Shown: piece after piece, positions 42,528 through 49,730 of the stretch
Layout of the letters: every line of letters begins with the position of its first letter
Position numbering within the stretch: the stretch's first letter is position 1
Assembly: GCF_004331435.1 (NCBI RefSeq)
Contig: NZ_SJKA01000007.1
Span: forward strand, 248,001-312,000
Source: Kribbella sindirgiensis
GTDB taxonomy: Bacteria; Actinomycetota; Actinomycetes; Propionibacteriales; Kribbellaceae
DNA: 64,000 nt
Reading direction: 5' to 3'
The notes under the pieces: generated by a model
What the model was told of the DNA's origin: nothing
Seen by the model: only the letters and a program-made list of their open reading frames with translations
Databases searched by the model: none
Made by a program: the position numbers and the translations under genes

Positions 42528-43730
42528 ATGTCTGACACGCGGAACCACAGCGTCATCGTCGCCGGTGCACGGACCCCGATCGGGCGGTTGCTGGGTGGCC
42601 TCAAGGGCTTCACCGGAGCAGAGCTCGGCGGGTTCGCGATCAAGGGCGCACTCGAGAAGGCCGGCGTCGCGCCGGACCAGGTCGAGTACGTGATCATGGG
42701 CCAGGTCCTGCAGGCCGGCGGCGGTCAGATCACCGCCCGCCAGGCCGCGGTCAAGGGCGGCGTCCCGATGGACGTGCCCGCCATCACGATCAACAAGGTC
42801 TGCTTGTCCGGGCTGAACGCGATCGCGCTCGCCGACCAGCTGATCCGCGCCGGTGAGTACGACGTCGTCGTGGCCGGCGGTATGGAGTCGATGACGAACG
42901 CGCCGCACCTGCTGCCGAAGTCCCGTGAGGGCTTCAAGTACGGCGACACCGCGCTGGTCGACTCGATGGCGTACGACGGGTTGTGGGACGCGTTCACCGA
43001 CCAGGCCATGGGTGCGCTGACGGACCAGGCGAACACCGAGCGCCAGAAGCTGAGCCGCGCGGAGCAGGACGAGTTCAGCGCCCGTTCGCACCAGCGCGCC
43101 GCCGAGGCGTGGAAGAACGGCGTGTTCGCCGACGAGGTCGTCCCGGTCGAGGTGCCGCAGCGCAAGGGCGACCCGATCATCGTGGACAGCGACGAAGGTG
43201 TCCGCGGTGACACGTCGGTCGAGGTGCTGGGCAAGCTGCGGCCGGCGTTCGGCAAGGACGGCACGATCACGGCCGGGTCGGCGTCGCAGATCTCCGACGG
43301 CGGCTGTGCGGTCGTCGTGATGAGCAAGGCGAAGGCCGAGGAACTCGGGCTCAGCTGGATCGCCGAGATCGGCGCGCACGGTTCGGTCGCCGGGCCGGAC
43401 TCGTCGCTGCAGAGCCAGCCGGCCAACGCGATCGTCAAGGCCTGCGGGAAGGAAGGCATCCAGCCGGCGGACCTCGACCTGATCGAGATCAACGAGGCGT
43501 TCGCGGCGGTCGGGATCGCGTCCGCGCGCGAGCTGCAGGTCGGCGACGACAAGGTGAACGTGAACGGCGGCGCGATCGCTCTCGGCCACCCGATCGGGAT
43601 GTCCGGCGCCCGCCTCGTGCTGCACCTGGCCCTCGAACTCGGCCGCCGCGGCGGCGGTGTCGGCGCGGCAGCCCTGTGCGGCGGCGGCGGTCAGGGCGAC
43701 GCCCTCATCGTCCGGGTTCCGAAGAGCTGA
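42528..43730 (+). CDS. Acetyl-CoA C-acetyltransferase (thiolase)
   Basis: 400 residues. Catalytic Cys in INKVCLSGLNA (about residue 92), NEAFA, GHPIGMSGAR with the catalytic His, and the second Cys in CGGGGQGDA. Biosynthetic-type thiolase condensing two acetyl-CoA to acetoacetyl-CoA, the entry to the ethylmalonyl-CoA route or to polyhydroxybutyrate. It is next to the epimerase and, downstream, MeaB. Confidence 0.95.
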   Translation: MSDTRNHSVIVAGARTPIGRLLGGLKGFTGAELGGFAIKGALEKAGVAPDQVEYVIMGQVLQAGGGQITARQAAVKGGVPMDVPAITINKVCLSGLNAIALADQLIRAGEYDVVVAGGMESMTNAPHLLPKSREGFKYGDTALVDSMAYDGLWDAFTDQAMGALTDQANTERQKLSRAEQDEFSARSHQRAAEAWKNGVFADEVVPVEVPQRKGDPIIVDSDEGVRGDTSVEVLGKLRPAFGKDGTITAGSASQISDGGCAVVVMSKAKAEELGLSWIAEIGAHGSVAGPDSSLQSQPANAIVKACGKEGIQPADLDLIEINEAFAAVGIASARELQVGDDKVNVNGGAIALGHPIGMSGARLVLHLALELGRRGGGVGAAALCGGGGQGDALIVRVPKS

Positions 43731-43776
43731 TGCCGACCCCGAGCCCGCGCTCGTCCGTTGAGCGGCGGGGAGTCTG

Positions 43777-44733
43777 ATGCCGCGACGAACTGCGCCGGTC
43801 GGGGAGTTGGTCGGACGGGCCCGGGAGGGGGACTCCCGGGCCGTGGCTCGGTTGATCTCGTTGGTCGAGGACGAGTCTCCGCTGCTGCGTGAGGTGATGG
43901 CCGAGTTGGCGCCGTACGCCGGTCACGCGCACATCGTCGGGATCACGGGCTCGCCCGGCGTCGGCAAGTCGACGTCGACGTCGGCCCTGGTCTCGGCGTA
44001 CCGGGAGACCGGGAAGCGGGTCGGCGTACTCGCGGTGGACCCGTCGTCGCCGTTCTCCGGCGGAGCGCTGCTCGGGGACCGGGTGCGGATGCAGGACCAC
44101 GCGACCGACCGCGGCGTGTTCATCCGGTCGATGGCGTCCCGCGGGCATCTCGGCGGGCTGTCGTGGTCGACCCCGCAGGCGTTGCGGGTGCTGGACGCGG
44201 CGGGGTTCGACGTGGTGCTGGTGGAGACGGTCGGGGTCGGGCAGTCCGAGGTGGAGATCGCCGGGATGGCGGACACGACGCTGGTGCTGCTGGCTCCGGG
44301 CATGGGCGACGGCATCCAGGCGGCCAAGGCCGGGATCCTCGAGGTCGGCGACATCTACGTGGTGAACAAGGCGGACCGGGACGGCGTCCAGTCGGTCACC
44401 CGGGACCTGCGGTCGATGCTGGCGCTGGCCGAGCGCTCCGAGGGCGCCTGGTCGCCGCCGATCCTGAAGACGGTCGCGTCCCGCAACGAAGGGGTCGCCG
44501 AGGTCGTGCAGGCGATCGAGGACCGGCTGGAGTGGATGCGCGGGAACGGCGTACTCACCGAACGTCGCCGGAGCCGGGCGCGGGACGAGATCGAGGCGAT
44601 CGCCACCACGGCGCTCCGGGCCCGGTTCGCGCACCTCCACGGCGACGCCCGGCTCGACGTCCTGGCCGCGAAGGTCGCGGACGGCGGCACCGACCCCTAT
44701 TCGGCGGCCGACGAGCTCATCGCCGCTTTGTGA
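43777..44733 (+). CDS. MeaB/ArgK-type GTPase chaperone of B12-dependent mutases
   Basis: 318 residues. G3E-family P-loop GITGSPGVGKST (about residue 49), VLAVDPSSPFSGGALLGDRVRM with the metal-binding Asp, VETVGVGQSE switch and VVNKADRDG. It protects and reloads methylmalonyl-CoA mutase or the related isobutyryl-/ethylmalonyl-CoA mutases. GGGGAG lies 5 nt before the ATG. The mutase at 58154 is a possible client. It is located 46 bp after the thiolase gene on the same strand. Confidence 0.92.
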   Translation: MPRRTAPVGELVGRAREGDSRAVARLISLVEDESPLLREVMAELAPYAGHAHIVGITGSPGVGKSTSTSALVSAYRETGKRVGVLAVDPSSPFSGGALLGDRVRMQDHATDRGVFIRSMASRGHLGGLSWSTPQALRVLDAAGFDVVLVETVGVGQSEVEIAGMADTTLVLLAPGMGDGIQAAKAGILEVGDIYVVNKADRDGVQSVTRDLRSMLALAERSEGAWSPPILKTVASRNEGVAEVVQAIEDRLEWMRGNGVLTERRRSRARDEIEAIATTALRARFAHLHGDARLDVLAAKVADGGTDPYSAADELIAAL

Positions 44734-44774
44734 CACTTGTCTCGCCGTGGAACAATCGACCACGTTGTGTCACA
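44729..44774 (+). terminator. Hairpin spanning the meaB-type stop codon
   Basis: Outer arms TGTGACAC (44729-44736) and GTGTCACA (44767-44774) are perfect complements; inside them CGTGG (44746-44750) pairs with CCACG (44760-44764) around a 9-nt loop. It includes the TGA of the GTPase gene. There is no U-tract. The rest of the ~297-bp noncoding stretch to 45030 holds the palindromes at 44957-44980 and otherwise nothing I can assign. Confidence 0.6.
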
Positions 44775-44956
44775 TGGTGTCTTTGGCATTTCGTTCACCG
44801 GGAGTTGTGCCGATTTCGGGCAAATGCCGCAGGATTTCCGGTGGGTACGGCGATCCGTGTCTCAGGGCGGCGCGCCGATGGGTGCCATGCCCCCGGATCC
44901 GTTACAGAATGGACCTTGTAGCTGGTGAGCATTGTGCGGTGGGCTGTGTTCATGCA

Positions 44957-44980
44957 GTGACAATTGGTCACGGTCCGTGA
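44957..44980 (+). promoter_or_regulatory. Two overlapping palindromes upstream of the 52-residue protein gene
   Basis: GTGAC-AATTG-GTCAC (44957-44971) shares its right arm with TCACGG-T-CCGTGA (44968-44980). Both are perfect dyads, 50-75 bp before the ATG at 45031. They fit a dimeric regulator that can bind two overlapping sites, or a small RNA fold in the leader. Confidence 0.45.
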
Positions 44981-45030
44981 TACAAACTCAAACACAGTCG
45001 ACCGAGTGGTTAGGAACAAGGAGTGGCGAC

Positions 45031-45189
45031 ATGCCGAAGAAGCTGTTGATCTGGTCGCTCATCGCCTTTGCCGGGTTTTACCTCTTCACCCAGCCGACCA
45101 ACGCCGCCGGTGCGGTGGGTGGAGCGTTCTCGGCCGTCGGTGACGCGTTCGGGAGTGTCATCCAGTTCCTGACCGCGCTGTTCAGCTGA
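45031..45189 (+). CDS. 52-residue secreted or membrane-associated small protein
   Basis: ATG at 45031 with AAGGAG 7 nt upstream; upstream in-frame codons lack a start signal. The N-terminus is basic then hydrophobic (MPKKLLIWSLIAFAGFYLFTQPTNA) with a possible cleavage after TNA, followed by an Ala/Gly/Val-rich stretch that could be a second amphipathic or membrane helix (AVGGAFSAVGDAFGSVIQFL). The short size and glycine zipper-like spacing resemble small pore or assembly peptides, but function is unknown. Confidence 0.7.
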   Translation: MPKKLLIWSLIAFAGFYLFTQPTNAAGAVGGAFSAVGDAFGSVIQFLTALFS

Positions 45190-45278
45190 TCTGCCTGTCA
45201 AGTGTCCCGTTGCGCGTCGTCGTGCGGGACACTTGAGCTACACGGGGTCACACAACAGCGTGACAGGGGAGTGAACGG

Positions 45279-45998
45279 ATGGCCGGAATAGGCCTGTTCC
45301 GGATCTTCGACCCGAAGGTCCGGCGCCATCTGATCTCGGACGAGGGCGAAGTCGTCATCGACGAGGTCCGGCACCACTGGGTGGTGTTCACGGTGCCGAT
45401 GCTCGAGGTCCTGCTCGCGGCGGCACTGCTGCTCACCATGGCCACCACCGCGATCGGTGGTCAGCCGGTGCTGCTGGCGATCGTTCTGGTGCTGCTCAGT
45501 CATGCGTTCTGGCAGTTCCTCACCCAGCATCGGGACCGCTTCGTGGTCACCAACATGCGGGTCATGCGGATCCGCGGCGTCTTCTCGCAGACCGTCGCGA
45601 CCACCCCGATCGCCCGGGTCCTCGACATCACGCTGCAGAAGCCGATCATCGGGCGGATGCTCGGCTACGGCCACTTCGTCTTCGAGTCGGCCGCGCAGGA
45701 CCAGGGCTTCCGCGAGATCAAGTGGGTCAGCCGGCCCGACGACCGCGACCTGACGATCCAGCGCGTCATCCAGCGCACCGGCCTGCGGGCCTCCGCGAGC
45801 GTCGACGTACTGCAGGGGGACGAGGACTCCGACGACGACGGCACCGGCCCGATCGGGATGGACTCGGCGCAGGAGGTCACGGCGAGCACTCCGGCCCCGG
45901 CGGCCGCGCAGACCTCCCGACCCACACCACCACAGTCCTCGTCCGCCTCGAAGTCCATCTTCAACAGCGAACGCGGCAACTGGACCGACAACGAGTAA
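45279..45998 (+). CDS. Bacterial PH-domain membrane protein
   Basis: 239 residues, GGGGAG before the ATG. Two membrane helices (about residues 33-75) are followed by a YdbT/bPH2-type PH domain (about 78-155; RDRFVVTNMRVMRIRGVFSQ, IARVLDITLQKPIIGRMLGYG). The C-terminal ~70 residues are acidic then Pro/Ser-rich and disordered. Role unknown; such proteins often sit at the division or envelope machinery. Confidence 0.8.
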   Translation: MAGIGLFRIFDPKVRRHLISDEGEVVIDEVRHHWVVFTVPMLEVLLAAALLLTMATTAIGGQPVLLAIVLVLLSHAFWQFLTQHRDRFVVTNMRVMRIRGVFSQTVATTPIARVLDITLQKPIIGRMLGYGHFVFESAAQDQGFREIKWVSRPDDRDLTIQRVIQRTGLRASASVDVLQGDEDSDDDGTGPIGMDSAQEVTASTPAPAAAQTSRPTPPQSSSASKSIFNSERGNWTDNE

Positions 45999-46144
45999 AC
46001 GGCTCGTATGGGGAAGAGACACCTTCCGGGTGCTGCGGACAGGAAATATCAGGTGCAAGCCCACCAGAACCTGTCTCACGGCCCTGCGCCTCACCCAGTT
46101 ACGCCGCGGTCGGCGCTACTGGAGCCGGTTGTGGTTCAGGTGGT

Positions 46145-47407
46145 TCAGGTGGTTGGTGGGTAGTTGCGGGGGTGTTCGGCGAGGTTGCGGAAGTGGTTGC
46201 GGCGGCGTTCTCGGTGGGGGCGTTCGGGGTGGTTGGGCGCGGCTGTGTCCAGCGCTTGCTGCAGCTCGTCGGCGGCTTCGGCGTAGCGGGAGCGGCGGGC
46301 GAGGAGTTCGCCGCGTACGGCGTGCCGGCGTGAGCTGGACGGGATCTCGTCGAGCAGCTTGAGAGCCGTGTCGACCGCACCGGTTTCGGCGATCGCGACG
46401 ACGCGGGCGAGTTCGGCGGCGGGGCTGGGGGCGACCTCGACCAGCAGGTCGTACAGCCGGACGATCTCGCGCCAGTCGGTCGCGGTGTAGCTCGGTACGC
46501 GCGCGTGCTCGGCCGCGATCGCGGCCTGCAACTGATACGCGTCGGCCTGCCGAGCGGACCGCTCCAGCGAGTCGTTGAGGAGCGCGACGCCGCGGCCGAT
46601 GAGGTCCTGATCCCACAGCGAGCGGTCCTGCAGATCCAGCGTCACCACCTCGCCGGCGTCGTCGACGCGGGCCGGTCGACGCGCCTCGGTCAGAAGCAGG
46701 AGCGCCAGGATTGCCGTCGGTGTCGGCTGGTCGGGGAGAAGCGAGTGCAGAAGCTCAGCCAGCCGGATCGCTTCTGCGCACAGGTCGACGTCGTACGCCG
46801 CTTCGCCCTCGGTCGGTGCATGGCCCGCGGTGTAGAGGCTGTGGATGACGGCGCAGACCGCGGGCAGCCGCTCGGGTAACTCGGCCTCGGCCGGCACGCG
46901 GTACGGGATGCGTGCGGCGGCGATCTTCTGCCGCGCGCGGACGAGCCGCTTCGTGGTGGCGACCTCGGTGGTCAGCAGTACGCCGGCGATCTGTGCGGGG
47001 GAGAGGCCGCAGAGCGTGCGGAGTGCGAGAGCCACGCGGGTCGGAGGGGACAGCGACGGGTGGCAGCAGGTGAAGATCAGCCGCAGCAGGTCGTCCTGAA
47101 CGACGGCGTCGCTCTCAACCTCGCGCTTGGTCAGCTCGATCAGGTCTGCGCCGTCGCGTTCCTTGCCGGTGCGAGCCTGCTCGCGGCGGATGATGTCGAT
47201 CGCCTTTCGCCGGGCGGTCACGGTGAGCCAGGCGCGCGGCTCGGGCGGTACGCCGGTCACCGGCCACGCACCGAGCGCCGCCAGGGTCGCCTCCTGCACC
47301 GCGTCCTCGGCGAGCTGGACGTCGCCGACGGTCCGGATCAGGGTCGCGAGAATCCGCGCCCCCTCGATCCGAACCGTCTCCCCGACCACGTCGTACCGCT
47401 CATTCAC
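46145..47407 (-). CDS. ECF42-type RNA polymerase sigma factor with C-terminal extension
   Basis: 420 residues. The sigma2 region (about 10-90) and sigma4 region (about 110-170; PPTRVALALRTLCGLSPAQIAGVLLTTEVATTKRLVRARQ) are followed by a ~220-residue helical, TPR-like extension required in ECF42 factors. No anti-sigma gene is present, as is usual in this group; the partner is the DGPF protein encoded 17 bp upstream on the same strand. A 9-bp tandem repeat (GTGGTTCAG) occurs near the end of the gene region at about 46137-46155. The 146-bp gap before 46145 is described in the findings. Confidence 0.92.
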   Translation of the reverse strand: MNERYDVVGETVRIEGARILATLIRTVGDVQLAEDAVQEATLAALGAWPVTGVPPEPRAWLTVTARRKAIDIIRREQARTGKERDGADLIELTKREVESDAVVQDDLLRLIFTCCHPSLSPPTRVALALRTLCGLSPAQIAGVLLTTEVATTKRLVRARQKIAAARIPYRVPAEAELPERLPAVCAVIHSLYTAGHAPTEGEAAYDVDLCAEAIRLAELLHSLLPDQPTPTAILALLLLTEARRPARVDDAGEVVTLDLQDRSLWDQDLIGRGVALLNDSLERSARQADAYQLQAAIAAEHARVPSYTATDWREIVRLYDLLVEVAPSPAAELARVVAIAETGAVDTALKLLDEIPSSSRRHAVRGELLARRSRYAEAADELQQALDTAAPNHPERPHRERRRNHFRNLAEHPRNYPPTT

Positions 47408-47424
47408 CGGCGAACTCCAGGACG

Positions 47425-47772
47425 CTACTTGGCCACGATCACCGGGCGGACCTCGACCGCGCCGCCCCAGGCTGCCGGGATCTCGGCAGCGACCCGGACC
47501 GCCTCCTCGAGGTCCTCAGCCTCGATCAGGTAGTAGCCGGTCAGCGCTTCCTTGGTCTCCGCGTACGGGCCGTCGGTCGTGACGACCGGGCCGCCGCGGG
47601 CGCCCTCGACCCGGACGACGGTTGCTGTCGAGGTCGGATGCAGGACGGCGCTCGCCGTGACCTGGTCGGCGAACTCGACCCCGAACCTCCGGTACTCGGC
47701 CAGCTCGTCGGCCTGTTCGGGCGCCCACCAGTCGACATCGGCGGTGTAGGTCAGTGCAAGGTACTGCGCCAT
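47425..47772 (-). CDS. DGPF/YCII-domain protein linked to the ECF42 sigma factor
   Basis: 115 residues. YCII-related ferredoxin-like fold with the group's motif in the form TDGPYAETKE (about residue 69) and GYYLIEAEDLEEAVRVA. ECF42 sigma factors are nearly always encoded beside such proteins and transcribe them. AAGGAGG lies 6 nt before the ATG. The molecular role of the DGPF proteins is not established. Confidence 0.9.
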   Translation of the reverse strand: MAQYLALTYTADVDWWAPEQADELAEYRRFGVEFADQVTASAVLHPTSTATVVRVEGARGGPVVTTDGPYAETKEALTGYYLIEAEDLEEAVRVAAEIPAAWGGAVEVRPVIVAK

Positions 47773-47783
47773 GAGAGTCCTCC

Positions 47784-47814
47784 TTCTCGTCTGTTGTGAA
47801 GGGAACGAACGACA
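47784..47814 (-). promoter_or_regulatory. Candidate ECF42 promoter of the DGPF/sigma operon
   Basis: On the minus strand, TGTCGT (47809-47814) is followed after 17 bp by GACGAG (47786-47791), or after 19 bp by CGAGAA. A TGTCG-type -35 is what is reported for ECF42 targets. It ends just before the ribosome-binding site of the DGPF gene. Confidence 0.45.
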
Positions 47815-47833
47815 ACTCCCACAGAGGACATCA

Positions 47834-48556
47834 TCACTGCGAAGCTTCGGAAATTCTCCCGCGGAACGCGCGCACCACGCCGGGATCGCCGACGATCTCG
47901 ATCATGTCGTCCCCGGCCCGCCCCCACAACCACAGGTACACCTGCGCCGGATCCCCGGACACCTCCGCCGCCGCATCGCCCTCGGCCCCTTGCCGTACGT
48001 CGACACTCGTCGCGTCGGCGTCCACGGTCCAGGACCGGCCGCCCGCGGTCAGCCGAACGGCCGCGTCGATCGGATGGGCGGTGTCGCCCTCCTCCCACCA
48101 CGGCCCGCCGAGTGTCGGGTAGAGGATCTCGTCGATCCCGTCGAGGGCCAGCTCGGGGTCGATCGGGGTGACGGCGTCGCGCGCCTGCTCGACATCGATC
48201 CGGTGGACGACGGTTTCGTGCGTCATCCGCCGGTACCAGAACGCGGACGTGCGGTCGCGCGGACTGAACGTCCAGGTCGGCGTCTCGGTCCCGGCAGCTT
48301 CCAGGGCGTCGACGATCGCCGCGCGCGCGTCGTCGTACCACTCCAGCGAAGCGAGGCCGGTGAAGTCGGGCGGCCACGGGTCGGGGAGTGCGCCGAGCTT
48401 CAGCACCTCGACCTTGTGGACGTACACCATCGCGACGTGCCGGACCACGTCGTCCACCGTCCATCCCGGGCAACTGGGCACGGCCGCGTCGAGCCCGGTC
48501 CGCGCGACCTCGCCGAGTCGCGCGCTCTCGGCCCGCAGATGCTCCAGAGATCTCAT
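47834..48556 (-). CDS. Maleylpyruvate-isomerase-like (MDMPI/DinB fold) protein
   Basis: 240 residues of the TIGR03083 family: CPGWTVDDVVRHVAMV near residue 29 and HETVVHRIDVEQA near 113 provide the likely metal-binding His residues of the DinB-like bundle; the SCP2-like C-terminal half follows. Homologues often depend on mycothiol, an actinobacterial thiol; the specific reaction is unknown. It sits upstream of the DGPF gene on the same strand. CAGGGT 6 nt before the ATG may be a leaderless -10. Confidence 0.82.
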   Translation of the reverse strand: MRSLEHLRAESARLGEVARTGLDAAVPSCPGWTVDDVVRHVAMVYVHKVEVLKLGALPDPWPPDFTGLASLEWYDDARAAIVDALEAAGTETPTWTFSPRDRTSAFWYRRMTHETVVHRIDVEQARDAVTPIDPELALDGIDEILYPTLGGPWWEEGDTAHPIDAAVRLTAGGRSWTVDADATSVDVRQGAEGDAAAEVSGDPAQVYLWLWGRAGDDMIEIVGDPGVVRAFRGRISEASQ

Positions 48557-48587
48557 GTCCGCACCCTGCCAGAGCCTGCCGACAGTT

Positions 48588-49034
48588 TCAGACGCTCCGC
48601 GCCTTCAAGGCCGCCTCCCAGTCCTGGGTCTCGGAGTAGCTGATCTCGACCACGCGCTCGGCGAGCAACTTCACCGGCTCGCCGGCCTTGGCGTACCGGC
48701 CGGCCTGCTGCGAGTAGAGCCAGGCCTCGTTCCGCAGTTCCTGCGCGGTCCGCGTGTACGTCGGATACGAGTCCTTGAACCCGAACAACGTCCGGATTCC
48801 CTCGGCCAGCGCGATCACGCCACCGAGCGACGGCGCGAGCCAGACGGGCGCCTTGATGGCCACCGAGATCGCGATCACCAGGGCGGCGACGAGTTGCACG
48901 GTCCCGAGCGCCCGGTACCAGATACGGGCCCGCCGGGCCTGCGCGGCGTACCAGCGAAAACGAATGCTGATCAGCTGCTCCGCGGGCGCGTCCGTCCCGA
49001 GCGAGGGGAAGTCGGAATCTCTGAGCTTCGACAT
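48588..49034 (-). CDS. DUF4231/SLATT-like two-helix membrane protein
   Basis: 148 residues. A helical N-terminus (LISIRFRWYAAQARRARIWYRALG) leads into two closely spaced membrane helices (about 44-80), then a cytosolic helical tail with AQELRNEAWLYSQQAGRY. This is the layout of DUF4231 and the SLATT proteins, proposed 2TM effectors often found with nucleotide-sensing defence genes. No such partner is adjacent here. Divergent from a MarR-type gene. Confidence 0.75.
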   Translation of the reverse strand: MSKLRDSDFPSLGTDAPAEQLISIRFRWYAAQARRARIWYRALGTVQLVAALVIAISVAIKAPVWLAPSLGGVIALAEGIRTLFGFKDSYPTYTRTAQELRNEAWLYSQQAGRYAKAGEPVKLLAERVVEISYSETQDWEAALKARSV

Positions 49035-49053
49035 GGTCAGATCAGTGTGGGGT

Positions 49054-49059
49054 TAAGGT
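49054..49059 (+). promoter_or_regulatory. Leaderless -10 box of the MarR gene
   Basis: TAAGGT is followed by 7 nt and the ATG at 49067; no ribosome-binding site. Confidence 0.5.
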
Positions 49060-49066
49060 TCCGCTC

Positions 49067-49570
49067 ATGGCCAGGAAGAGGGCGTTGCCGTTCGATCCGA
49101 TCGACGAGGCGTCGCGGCAGTGGGGGCGGCGGTGGGGCGCCGTCGAGCAGATGCGGGCCGTGACGTCGCTGATGCGGGCGCAGCAGATCGTGATCAACGA
49201 GCTGGACGAGATCCTCCGCAAGCACGGGCTGACGTTCGCCCGGTTCGAGGCCTTGGTGCTGCTGACCTTCTCCCGGCGCGGGTCGCTGCCGCTGGGAAAG
49301 ATGGGGGAGCGGCTGCAGGTGCACCCGACCTCGGTGACCTCGATCGTCCGCAGGCTCGAGGCGGCCGGGCTGGTGACCCGGACGCCGCACCCGGACGACG
49401 GCCGCGCGGTGCTCTGCGAGATCACTCCCGAGGGCCGTGAGCTGGTCGAACGCGCCACCGCCGACCTGGTCGCCGCCGACTTCGCCCTGTCCGGCCTCAC
49501 CGACGACCAGCTGAAGATGCTCTGGTCCGTCCTGGAACCCCTCCGGCACAACGCCGGCGACTTCAACTGA
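49067..49570 (+). CDS. MarR-family transcriptional regulator
   Basis: 167 residues. Winged helix with SLPLGKMGERLQVHPTSVTSIVRRLEAAGLVTRTPHPDDGRAVLCEITPEGRELV (about 82-136), including the wing residues DDGR. The N-terminal helices mediate dimerisation. Its target is unknown: it is divergent from the DUF4231 gene and 160 bp upstream of the peptide operon. Confidence 0.92.
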   Translation: MARKRALPFDPIDEASRQWGRRWGAVEQMRAVTSLMRAQQIVINELDEILRKHGLTFARFEALVLLTFSRRGSLPLGKMGERLQVHPTSVTSIVRRLEAAGLVTRTPHPDDGRAVLCEITPEGRELVERATADLVAADFALSGLTDDQLKMLWSVLEPLRHNAGDFN

Positions 49571-49627
49571 CCCACTCCTGACCGCGGGATCCTGTGTTAC
49601 GCCCACGCTAAAAGTTCATTTCCTACT

Positions 49628-49644
49628 GAAACTTCCCAAGTTTC
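49628..49644 (+). promoter_or_regulatory. Perfect inverted repeat upstream of the peptide operon
   Basis: GAAACTT-CCC-AAGTTTC, 87 bp before the lipoprotein ATG, in a markedly AT-rich stretch (49607-49651) of an otherwise GC-rich region. A likely operator, perhaps for the GbsR/MarR-type protein encoded inside the operon at 55956 or the MarR protein just upstream. Confidence 0.6.
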
Positions 49645-49730
49645 CCTATTGCCAGTTCGTGGGATGAACGTCCAGGATCGGAGACGAGTCGGCCACCCCT
49701 GCAGGCCGGCACACGTCCCTGGAGGACCTC

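Noticed and set aside
41967..43625. 552-codon minus-strand frame containing the epimerase
   Set aside because: Only the last 141 codons (from 42392) match the epimerase family; the rest is antisense to the thiolase gene.
44729..44774. CRP/GlxR-type TGTGA...TCACA operator
   Set aside because: The TGTGAC and GTCACA halves are about 30 bp apart, far beyond the 6-bp spacing of such sites; a hairpin with an inner stem explains them better.
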